This document shows positions 7,831 through 14,579 of a DNA stretch of 35,388 bases, in pieces (position 1 is the stretch's first letter; each line of letters opens with the position of its first letter). The DNA is taken from positions 1 to 35,388 of the forward strand of contig NZ_JAFBFA010000046.1 in the NCBI RefSeq assembly GCF_016909015.1. Direction: 5' to 3'. A program made the position numbers and the translations under genes. The DNA comes from Gracilibacillus alcaliphilus. GTDB lineage: Bacteria > Bacillota > Bacilli > Bacillales > Amphibacillaceae. The notes beneath the pieces are model-generated. The model saw only the letters and a program-made list of their open reading frames with translations. It was not told the origin of the DNA and searched no databases.

Positions 7831-7851
7831 TTACTTTTCCTCCTAGTACGT

Positions 7852-8088
7852 ATTCAAAAAGTTTGATAAAAAGGACCATCATCGGTTAAGTTCGCAACAT
7901 CGTGTTGCAACACCGATACTAGCACATCCCGTACGTCGAAAGTTCAAGGTGGCGCAGTCTTTGAGTAACGGACTTGCACAGGAGGTGTTGACTTCTGCGT
8001 TGTCCACACGATGTGGACGATCTTAGTAGAAGTTCCCCTACCGTCAACGCTGAAATTCGCCGTATTATTTTTATTAGACTTTTTGAAC
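7852..8088. repeat. MITE-like element, 237 bp, inside the sugar operon
   Basis: The 21-bp ends are imperfect inverted repeats, starting ATTCAAAAAGT on the left and ending ACTTTTTGAAC on the right (18 of 21 match). Inside are two nested hairpins: ATCGG..GCAACA-TCG-TGTTGC..CCGAT (7880-7915) and ACTTCT..GTCCACA-CGA-TGTGGAC..AGAAGT (7991-8033). No ORF is present. The right end contributes the last codons (VQKV) and TAA of the wecD-like gene. A degraded copy of the left end lies at 29801-29840, which shows that this is a dispersed element. No clear target duplication could be identified. Confidence 0.7.
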
Positions 8089-8775
8089 ATCCCCTCCGAA
8101 AGAGCCATTCACTTTATGATAAATATCCACACACCCTCCAATATTGAAACCTAAACCAATAAACACATTCATAGAGGCCATGTTTCTTGGGGAAATGGGG
8201 GCTGTCAGCCGTTCAGCCTCTGTGCGTGCGAATTGCTCTTTGATACAAGCAGCAGCAAATGGGATGGCAAAACCTTTGCCTCGCACCCGCTGATGCATTG
8301 CCATCAACAGAACATCATCATCTTTATAAGCAAAGAAGCCGTCAACCTGCCCTGCTTGTTTATATACAAGAATTCGTTCCTGTTCAATTAAATCCTTCAC
8401 CCAATTTCGATAGCGCAGATCAGCTAAATGGTCAGGCACTTGGAAATCACGATGATAACGCCCGCCTTGGAAGGCTTCTTCAGCAATGGCTAACACCTCA
8501 CCTGCAGGATAATCCTTTGAAAAGGTAACAGCGTCTGTCGCCTTCTCTGCGAAAAATCGGTCACGTGTCACCACCAAATCTGTTAAGGTATCGGTATAGT
8601 AAAAGCCATATTGATGCAATAATGCCTTATTTACTAATGGATCCACCTTCATGGTGAAATGTCCTTCCACTTGGTCCGTTTCCTTTAGTGCTGCTTCACT
8701 ATACTCCGTCAATTGATACGTATCAATTGGAAAGTTCCTTCGATCCCATGGGGTTGGTTCTAAATATTTACTCAT
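8074..8775 (-). CDS. WecD/RffC-like GNAT acetyltransferase, probable dTDP-Fuc4N N-acetyltransferase
   Basis: The 233-aa protein has a C-terminal GNAT fold (MHQRVRGKGFAIPFAAACIKE is the acetyl-CoA loop region, then SPRNMASMNVFIGLGFN) and a longer N-terminal half. Like E. coli WecD (224 aa) it has an N-terminal W-D-R-x-x-F segment and the block FQGGRYHRDFQVPDHLADLRYRNWV, which parallels FAQSRFRAPWY...FYAQWI of WecD. WecD acetylates the 4-amino group of dTDP-Fuc4N. Next to wecE this predicts dTDP-Fuc4NAc as product. The ATG overlaps the GT2 stop by eight bases. The stop and last four codons lie in the MITE-like element, so the original C terminus was probably slightly different. Confidence 0.78.
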   Translation of the reverse strand: MSKYLEPTPWDRRNFPIDTYQLTEYSEAALKETDQVEGHFTMKVDPLVNKALLHQYGFYYTDTLTDLVVTRDRFFAEKATDAVTFSKDYPAGEVLAIAEEAFQGGRYHRDFQVPDHLADLRYRNWVKDLIEQERILVYKQAGQVDGFFAYKDDDVLLMAMHQRVRGKGFAIPFAAACIKEQFARTEAERLTAPISPRNMASMNVFIGLGFNIGGCVDIYHKVNGSFGGDVQKV

Positions 8776-9739
8776 ATGATTCCTTGTCTCCCTTCTGCTC
8801 TGCTCCGTCCGTTACATCTTTCACCAGATAGATGGGGCGGTTCTTCACTTCATTGAAAATCTTGCCTAAATATAAGCCCATAATCCCGAATTGAAAGAGG
8901 ATTAATCCGCCTAAGAAAAAGAGCGACACCATTGTACTGGTCCACCCTTGTACCGTTTGAGACAAAAAGAAATAGCGGATAAATAAATAAAGGGCATAAA
9001 TAAAAGATAACGTAGCCATCATAAAACCGACACTGATGGATAAACGCAGCGGCTTATTGGATTGTGAGACGATGGCATCCGTTGCCAGAGAAAGTAATTT
9101 ACGAAATGGGTAAGAAGATTTTCCTTCTTTGCGTGCTTCATGCTGTACCGGGATCTTGGCCTGGCTATACCCCATCCACCTCACAAAAAAAGGAAAATAG
9201 CGATTTTGTTCCCTTAAACGGCGATAACTACGCACCACTTCTTGCGAAATAATGCTAAAGTTAGCAATCGAGGCATCACTTGTTTGCCCGCTAAAATAAT
9301 CAAAAACTTTATAAAACAGCTTAGAAGATAACTTCTTCATCGCACGATCCTGACGTTCCTGGCGTTGGGCAAATACAACTTCATAACCTTCTAAAGCTTT
9401 CTGATACAGATTGGCGATTTCCTCTGGCCGATCTTGCAGGTCACAGTCCATCACCACGGTCCAATCTCCCATACAATAGTCCAGACCAGCTGTAATCGCA
9501 TGGTGCTGGCCAAAATTACGGGAAAGGTCGATACCTTTTATTTGCGGATCTTGCTGATGAAGCTGGAGAATGACTTCCCAAGCATGATCCGGACTTGCAT
9601 CGTTTACTAGTATTACTTCATAGTCAGCAGGAATCGACTGAATGGTTTGTTTGATTCGATTACATAATTCGACAAGACATGTCTTACAACCATAAACTGG
9701 AACAACAACAGAAATTAAGGGTTTGTTACAATTTTCCAT
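8768..9739 (-). CDS. GT2 polyprenyl-phosphate glycosyltransferase (DPM1/GtrB/CsbB/YkoT-like)
   Basis: This 323-aa protein has an N-terminal GT-A domain (ISVVVPVYG, EVILVNDASPD, D98-C-D100 in VVMDCDLQDRPEE, SRNFGQHHAITAGLDY) and two membrane helices near 235-257 and 270-293. That layout is diagnostic of polyprenyl-phosphate sugar transferases such as dolichyl-phosphate-mannose synthase, GtrB, CsbB and YkoT. These load one sugar onto undecaprenyl phosphate on the cytoplasmic face. The sugar donor is inferred from the operon to be dTDP-Fuc4NAc, which would be unusual for this family. The start overlaps the rmlB end by 25 bp, and its own end overlaps the acetyltransferase start. Confidence 0.87.
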   Translation of the reverse strand: MENCNKPLISVVVPVYGCKTCLVELCNRIKQTIQSIPADYEVILVNDASPDHAWEVILQLHQQDPQIKGIDLSRNFGQHHAITAGLDYCMGDWTVVMDCDLQDRPEEIANLYQKALEGYEVVFAQRQERQDRAMKKLSSKLFYKVFDYFSGQTSDASIANFSIISQEVVRSYRRLREQNRYFPFFVRWMGYSQAKIPVQHEARKEGKSSYPFRKLLSLATDAIVSQSNKPLRLSISVGFMMATLSFIYALYLFIRYFFLSQTVQGWTSTMVSLFFLGGLILFQFGIMGLYLGKIFNEVKNRPIYLVKDVTDGAEQKGDKESYE

Positions 9740-10743
9740 CTATTCACATACCAATCTACCGTTTGCTTCAATCCATCTTCCAGTTTGGTTGTTGGCTCCC
9801 AGCCGAATGCTTCTTTTAACTTGCTTGCATCAATGGCATAGCGTCGATCATGTCCTTGTCGGTCCTTCACATACGTCATCAGTTCTTCAAACTGGCTTAG
9901 TTGAAATTGCGCCAGTAAATCCGGCCGCGCCTGATCTAACAGCTTACAAACCTTTTTTGTAATATTGATGTTGGTTTGTTCATTATCACCGCCGACATTA
10001 TATGTCTCCAACACTTCACCTTGATGAAAAACAAGGTCAATCGCTCGGCAGTGATCGGCCACATAAAGCCAATCCCTAATATGCAGTCCATCACCATAAA
10101 TCGGTATCTTCTCATTCGCCAATGCATGGCGGATAATTGTCGGAATCAGTTTCTCACTATGCTGTCGTGGTCCGTAATTATTCGAGCAAGAGGAAATCAC
10201 CACATTCATACCGTACGTATAGCCATAACTTTTTACCAATAAGTTGGCGCTGGCCTTTGAGGCACTGTACGGATTGCGTGGATCATACGGAGTCGCTTCG
10301 GTAAACTTGCCTTCCTCTCCTAGCGATCCGTACACTTCATCAGTAGAGATTTGGTGAAAACGACGCTGTTCCAATTCCTCTTTTTGCTGCCAATTCTCTC
10401 TTGCTGCATCGATAAGGTTCCATGTTCCGACCACATTGGTATCAATAAACGGGCTGGAGTCGGAGATAGAGCGGTCTACATGCGATTCTGCTGCAAAATG
10501 AATCACACCGTCAATATTATGCTCTGCAAAGATGGCCTTTACAAAAGACGGATTGGCGATATCTCCTTGGATAAACCTATAATAACTGTCCTCTTCGATC
10601 TCCTGTAAATTCCCCAATGAACCAGCATAGGTTAATTTATCAATATTAATAATCGTATCCTGAGGATAATGTTTTCGATAATAATGGATGAAATTGGAGC
10701 CGATAAAACCGGCTCCACCTGTAATCAGTATGGTTTTACTCAT
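9715..10743 (-). CDS. rmlB: dTDP-glucose 4,6-dehydratase (RmlB)
   Basis: The 342-aa extended short-chain dehydrogenase has an NAD-binding GGAGFIGS (residues 9-16), catalytic STDEVYG with D135/E136, and Y159-x-x-x-K163 (NPYSASKAS). It turns dTDP-glucose into dTDP-4-keto-6-deoxyglucose, the branch point for rhamnose, Fuc4N and others. The ATG at 10743 was chosen because it overlaps the rmlA stop (ATGAGTAA) with AGGA about ten bases upstream; a TTG two codons earlier is less likely. The second gene of the operon. No rmlC or rmlD follows, so rhamnose is not the evident product. Confidence 0.95.
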   Translation of the reverse strand: MSKTILITGGAGFIGSNFIHYYRKHYPQDTIINIDKLTYAGSLGNLQEIEEDSYYRFIQGDIANPSFVKAIFAEHNIDGVIHFAAESHVDRSISDSSPFIDTNVVGTWNLIDAARENWQQKEELEQRRFHQISTDEVYGSLGEEGKFTEATPYDPRNPYSASKASANLLVKSYGYTYGMNVVISSCSNNYGPRQHSEKLIPTIIRHALANEKIPIYGDGLHIRDWLYVADHCRAIDLVFHQGEVLETYNVGGDNEQTNINITKKVCKLLDQARPDLLAQFQLSQFEELMTYVKDRQGHDRRYAIDASKLKEAFGWEPTTKLEDGLKQTVDWYVNRWKIVTNP

Positions 10744-11668
10744 TTTCAACCAGTCCTAACATAGGGTGATGATCAATGGAGTACCAATATTGCTGATTGT
10801 GCTTGCGTTCTGCTATTTCCATCAAATATTGGCCGTAATCGTTTTTCTCCATTCCCTTCCCTTTCTCATATAATGCTTCCTTAGAAATATAGCCTAAGTA
10901 AAAGGCGATCTCTTCCAGACAGGCAATCTTAAAGCCTTGACGTTGTTGTGTCGTACGAATAAATTCGCCGGCCTCAAACAGGGACTCCTGTGTCCCGGCG
11001 TCCATCCAAGCAAATCCACGTCCTAATAATTCTACTCTCAGTTGATTCCATTTCAGATATTCTTTGTTAAGGTCTGTTATTTCCAGTTCTCCGCGGTCAG
11101 ATGGCTTTAGCCGTTTAGCAATCTGAACTGCTCGAAAGTCATACATATATAAGCCTGTCACAGCAAAGTCAGATCGGGGATCTTCCGGTTTTTCTTCGAT
11201 AGAAATAACCTGCTGACGGTGATCAAACTCAACTACTCCAAACCGCTCTGGATCCTTGACTCGATAGCCAAAAACAGTCGCATGCTTATGATGTTTAATC
11301 GCATTTCGAAGTAATGTGGTAAAGCCCTGACCAAAGAAAATGTTATCTCCCAATATCAGGGTTACATCATCTTGTCCAATAAAATCTTCTGCCAAAAGCA
11401 GAGCCTCTGGAATCCCCTTGGGCTCGCTTTGTACTCGATAAGAGAGCTTGATTCCTAAACCAGAACCATCTCCCAGCAATTTCTCAAATCGTTCTGTATC
11501 TTCTGGCGTACTGATAATCATAATTTCCCTCAGTCCACCTAACATTAGTACAGATAGCGGATAATAGATCATTGGTTTATCAAAAACAGGCAGCAGGTGT
11601 TTGTTTAAACTATCCGTACTAGGAGCCAATCGCGTACCACTACCCCCTGCAAGAATAATACCTTTCAT
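10736..11668 (-). CDS. rmlA: Glucose-1-phosphate thymidylyltransferase (RmlA)
   Basis: This 310-aa nucleotidyltransferase has the sugar-nucleotide pyrophosphorylase signature GIILAGGSGTRL (residues 3-14), KHLLPVFDKPMIYYPL, LILGDNIFFGQGF and the C-terminal WMDAGTQESLFEA block with the metal and sugar ligands. It makes dTDP-glucose from glucose-1-P and dTTP. It is the first gene of the seven-gene operon. The ATG at 11668 gives the canonical MKGIILAGG start; a GTG three codons upstream, behind AGGAAGG, is an alternative. Several hundred bases of repeat-rich intergenic DNA precede it. No strong minus-strand promoter could be picked out there with confidence. Confidence 0.95.
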   Translation of the reverse strand: MKGIILAGGSGTRLAPSTDSLNKHLLPVFDKPMIYYPLSVLMLGGLREIMIISTPEDTERFEKLLGDGSGLGIKLSYRVQSEPKGIPEALLLAEDFIGQDDVTLILGDNIFFGQGFTTLLRNAIKHHKHATVFGYRVKDPERFGVVEFDHRQQVISIEEKPEDPRSDFAVTGLYMYDFRAVQIAKRLKPSDRGELEITDLNKEYLKWNQLRVELLGRGFAWMDAGTQESLFEAGEFIRTTQQRQGFKIACLEEIAFYLGYISKEALYEKGKGMEKNDYGQYLMEIAERKHNQQYWYSIDHHPMLGLVENE

Positions 11669-11692
11669 TACCTTCACACACCTTCCTGTATA

Positions 11693-11873
11693 GTAAAGTG
11701 AGACTTCCTTCTGAGAGCGATTTTCTCTCAGATGGTTAGCGAAACTTATCAGGGTGTTAGCGTCCGTTTACTACTTTTGTTCCCCTCGTACTGCAAAGGA
11801 TTTACGAACGGTTACACCGTGGTAAAGTGAGACTTCCTTCTGAGAGCGATTTTCTCTCAGATGGTTAGCGAAA
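11693..11873 (+). repeat. Dispersed hairpin repeat, copy R1, with an exact 52-bp direct duplication
   Basis: The 438-bp space between rmlA and the MFS gene holds this repeat. A 52-bp block at 11693-11744 (GTAAAGTGAGACTTCC..) recurs without mismatch at 11822-11873. Each block contains the hairpin CTGAGAG-CGATTTT-CTCTCAG. Between them lie the family core (ACTTATCAGGGTG, TAGCGTCCG) and 3' module (TTACGAACGGTTACACC). The second block is the start of another, incomplete unit. The remainder (11874-12040) shows nothing recognisable apart from the MFS promoter. Confidence 0.8.
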
Positions 11874-12049
11874 ATCAGGATGTTGATCTGTCATAAAAGA
11901 GACAGCTTGAGTTATTATCACTATATTCCCTTTTCTAATCTCGCTAAACTTACAAAAACATTTCAAATTTATTACAAATATACAGTGAGGTAACATTGTC
12001 TTTTAGATGGCTATTCTTGCTCAGTTAAAAGGAATAGAGACAGTATTCT

Positions 12050-12077
12050 TTGTTTTACTTCAGAAGTGCGGTATACT
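12050..12077 (+). promoter_or_regulatory. Candidate sigma-A promoter of the MFS gene
   Basis: TTGTTT (12050-12055) and TATACT (12072-12077) are separated by 16 bp. The -35 is weak. The operator-like palindrome that starts at the next base supports this choice. Confidence 0.5.
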
Positions 12078-12098
12078 ATATTTCGAGTACCGAAATAT
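12078..12098 (+). promoter_or_regulatory. Palindromic operator candidate at the MFS transcription start
   Basis: ATATTTCG-AGTAC-CGAAATAT is a perfect 8-bp inverted repeat with a 5-bp centre, starting directly after the -10 and covering the expected start point. This is a typical position for a repressor (TetR or MarR type) of an efflux gene. No regulator gene is adjacent in the window. Confidence 0.55.
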
Positions 12099-12115
12099 TT
12101 AAAGGAGATTATGAG

Positions 12116-13303
12116 ATGCAGCAAACTAACCCGTCAAGAAATAGAGAAAGAATCTGGACAAAGGATTTCATTTTTATCTGTGTAGCTAACTTCTTTATCT
12201 TTCTTGGTTTTCAGATGACATTGCCTACTGTTCCATTACTGGTACAGCATTTAGGCGGCAGTGATCAGCTGATCGGAATTATTACAGGTGTATTCACATT
12301 CTCCGCTTTACTTGTCCGTCCTAATGCTGGTCATGCCTTAGAATCGATGGGGAGAAAATTTGTTTATTTACTAGGCTTATGTATTTTTGTTATATCTGTC
12401 GGTTCGTTTGCTTTTATTGCGAGTATTGTGTTCCTATTCTTGATGCGCTTTGTGCAAGGAGTCGGCTGGGGATACTCTACCACTGCCACAGGTACGATTG
12501 CTACCGATCTGATTCCGCCAAAACGACGTGGGGAAGGAATGGGATATTTCGGCTTATCAGGTAACTTGGCTCTTGCCTTTGGACCGTCATTAGGCTTGGC
12601 TTTGTATGGTTATATGTCATTTACTTGGCTGTTCATTATCGCAGCTAGTTTAGGACTGCTGGCACTAATTCTAGCAACACAAATCACCTATAAAAAAGTG
12701 GAACCGCCACTTCATGAAGAAAAACAGTCTAAGTTTGATGTTGTGGAAAAATCAGCGCTGGAACCATCTATATTATTATTTTTCATCACCACCACATTTG
12801 GCGGAATCGCTTCTTTTCTTCCATTGTATACAGCTGAGGAAAATATCAGTGGGATTGAAATGTATTTCTTGATATACGCCCTATTCTTAATGGTTTCACG
12901 TACTTTTTCAGGGCGGTTATACGACCGTTATGGTCATAAAGCTGTTTTCCTGCCTGGGGCAGCGTCTGTTTTAATTGCTATGTTCTTGCTAGTTTGGCTG
13001 CCAAACTCTGCTGTGCTCTTTATTGCCGCCGCTTTATACGGTCTGGGCTTTGGTTCCATACAGCCCGCCTTACAAGCATGGGCAGTCAACAAAGCTGATA
13101 GTCATCGAAAGGGAATGGCTAATGCCACCTTCTTCTCCTTCTTTGATTTGGGAGTAGGCGTTGGCGCTATGGCATTTGGCCAGATTGCCTTTTTATTAGG
13201 GTATAGCTATATCTATTTAGCAGCAGCCATTTCTGTTTCTTTATCGATCGTGTTATATATTTGTTTATTATTCTATCATCGTAAGCATCCGGCACAACTT
13301 TAA
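12116..13303 (+). CDS. MFS transporter, drug-efflux type
   Basis: The 395-aa protein has about 12 membrane helices and MFS hallmarks: an N-terminal TLPTVPLLVQHLGGSDQLIG, loop 2-3 motif A-like GHALESMGRKFVYLLG, the RFVQGVGWGYSTTATGTIATDLIPP stretch of the 12-helix efflux group (motif C-like region), and a second-half motif A SGRLYDRYGHKAVF. The substrate is unknown; YwoG/YfkF-type exporters of Bacillus look alike. The ATG at 12116 is preceded by AAAGGAG at eight bases; the open frame extends upstream only through the promoter and operator. It is monocistronic, ending in a strong terminator, and probably controlled through the palindrome at 12078-12098. Confidence 0.88.
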   Translation: MQQTNPSRNRERIWTKDFIFICVANFFIFLGFQMTLPTVPLLVQHLGGSDQLIGIITGVFTFSALLVRPNAGHALESMGRKFVYLLGLCIFVISVGSFAFIASIVFLFLMRFVQGVGWGYSTTATGTIATDLIPPKRRGEGMGYFGLSGNLALAFGPSLGLALYGYMSFTWLFIIAASLGLLALILATQITYKKVEPPLHEEKQSKFDVVEKSALEPSILLFFITTTFGGIASFLPLYTAEENISGIEMYFLIYALFLMVSRTFSGRLYDRYGHKAVFLPGAASVLIAMFLLVWLPNSAVLFIAAALYGLGFGSIQPALQAWAVNKADSHRKGMANATFFSFFDLGVGVGAMAFGQIAFLLGYSYIYLAAAISVSLSIVLYICLLFYHRKHPAQL

Positions 13304-13307
13304 CGAA

Positions 13308-13352
13308 AACAGCGAAGCAAAAGGATATCTCTCCTTGCTTCGCTGTTTTTTT
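13308..13352 (+). terminator. Rho-independent terminator after the MFS gene
   Basis: ACAGCGAAGCAA..GGA pairs with TCC..TTGCTTCGCTGT, followed by a run of seven T. A strong, classical hairpin directly after the MFS stop. Confidence 0.93.
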
Positions 13353-13405
13353 ATCTTGGTGTGATCGCAACGGTCGCTAACCGTCAGTGGAAAGCCCGCT
13401 TAATA

Positions 13406-13600
13406 TTATGTATGAATCCAGCGTTTATGTTTCCGAATATTCCCCGCCGTATGTACAATAAGCTGGACACTGATAAAGGACACCAAAAAGAGGATTGCCG
13501 GCTCCCCAGTCCCAAAGACCATCAACATAACCAAAAACAGACCAAACGTTAATAACAATAGAATAACAAGATATACGAGCAAACTAACTAAAAAAACCAT
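13406..13600 (-). CDS. Small hydrophobic membrane protein, unknown
   Basis: The 64-aa protein has two hydrophobic stretches (residues 2-29 and 35-52) and a basic tail (RKHKRW). A strong ribosome binding site, AAGGAGG, lies six bases before the ATG. That and its place after two other small membrane proteins on the same strand make it a likely real gene. It belongs to no family I recognise. Copy R2 of the hairpin repeat separates it from the next gene upstream. Confidence 0.65.
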   Translation of the reverse strand: MVFLVSLLVYLVILLLLTFGLFLVMLMVFGTGEPAILFLVSFISVQLIVHTAGNIRKHKRWIHT

Positions 13601-13618
13601 ATTATCCCTCCTTAATTA

Positions 13619-13780
13619 ATAAAGCGAAACTGTCATCAGCGAAGAGGGTCCTTCATCCCCCACTGATGGATAGCGAGACCTATCGGCGTGCTAGCATCCA
13701 TTATGCTCCGCTTAAACTTCTTTCAAATCACACAAAGCCTTGTTGCAGGGGGCTCACGAACGATTGCACCATGGTAAACC
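13619..13780 (+). repeat. Dispersed hairpin repeat, copy R2
   Basis: Starts ATAAAGCGAAACTG, with a CATCAG..CTGATG stem, then the core TAGCGAGACCTATCGGCGTG..TAGCATCC and the 3' module CACGAACGATTGCACCATGGTAAA. Its 3' module encodes the last 16 residues and stop of the minus-strand gene at 13728-14021. Confidence 0.75.
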
Positions 13781-14021
13781 ACGAGAGAATTGCCACAACA
13801 ATTGCTAAGCTCATAAGGATAAAAGGCATGATTACCTTCCTAATATCTTCTTCTTTTTCCGCATCTTTTAACTTTTCTTTAAGCGGCTTCCATTCCAAGC
13901 AAACAACTATAATCAACATGGCAGATACCATATACTTGCTCCAATCCGGATATTCAGAGGCCAGCCACCAGCCGATTAAAACTACGCACAATGTTAACCA
14001 ATATCTTATCCGTTCACTCAC
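13728..14021 (-). CDS. Small membrane protein, unknown, with a repeat-derived C terminus
   Basis: The 97-aa protein starts at a GTG (14021) chosen because a perfect AGGAGG lies six bases before it (14028-14033); the open frame upstream lacks such a site. Three hydrophobic segments (about residues 8-22, 28-45, 67-86) flank a charged stretch (KPLKEKLKDAEKEEDIRK). No family recognised. The last 16 residues (FTMVQSFVSPLQQGFV) are encoded by repeat copy R2, so the natural C terminus was probably altered by that insertion. It lies 111 bp downstream of another small membrane gene on the same strand. Confidence 0.65.
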   Translation of the reverse strand: MSERIRYWLTLCVVLIGWWLASEYPDWSKYMVSAMLIIVVCLEWKPLKEKLKDAEKEEDIRKVIMPFILMSLAIVVAILSWFTMVQSFVSPLQQGFV

Positions 14022-14132
14022 ACAACTCCTCCTATATGCTTTACTATGATGGTATATTATTTGCAATAAATTATCAGACTTCAAACAAAATAAGCAGTCT
14101 GACACGTTCAACTGCCTATCTCGAAATTAGGT

Positions 14133-14411
14133 TTAGCTTAAATAGAAACCAAATATATAGCCAACAATCAAAAAGACCACAAACTCCATTATAACTGATC
14201 TTTTTACTTGTTTTGTTTCCTTAAAATAGAATATGGCATCAGCTGCCATGACAAAAAAATAAAACATCAGCAGTGACCGAATACTGCTAGCAGTAACATC
14301 TACGAATGCCACAATCAAGATAAGAGACGCACCCAGCAATATTTTTATGATAAACAGATAGTTTGCTATCGCTTTACCTATTACTTTTGTATCTGTTTCT
14401 TTTTCTCTCAA
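14133..14411 (-). CDS. Small membrane protein, unknown
   Basis: The 92-aa protein has a short polar N terminus (MREKETDTK) and three predicted membrane helices (about 16-37, 45-63, 72-91). AAGGAAGG lies six bases before the ATG, a good ribosome binding site. It heads a run of three small membrane genes on the minus strand (14411 to 13406). I do not recognise the family. The 168 bp upstream (14412-14579) hold only a weak trace of the hairpin repeat (GCGAAACTTATCGTGG at about 14525). Confidence 0.65.
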   Translation of the reverse strand: MREKETDTKVIGKAIANYLFIIKILLGASLILIVAFVDVTASSIRSLLMFYFFVMAADAIFYFKETKQVKRSVIMEFVVFLIVGYIFGFYLS

Positions 14412-14579
14412 TTGTTATCCTTCCTTGCACTAGCTTAGATTACATTCTACCAATATCGTTTGATAAAGCAATCAAATCGCAAAATATATTAAAGATACAA
14501 CGTTAGCAGAGAGTTTCCGTTTGGCGAAACTTATCGTGGAGATCGCCTGTCATCCCACGCTCCACAATTAGACAACCCT

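Noticed and set aside
10736..10743. Rhamnose pathway from rmlA and rmlB
   Set aside because: No rmlC or rmlD is present, whereas wecE and a WecD-like gene follow, so the Fuc4NAc route fits better.
11693..11873. CRISPR array
   Set aside because: Only two copies, 129 bp apart, with an internal hairpin and relatives elsewhere in the window; no cas genes.
14495..14579. Further copy of the hairpin repeat family
   Set aside because: Only a short GCGAAACTTATCGTGG stretch matches; too little to call a copy.
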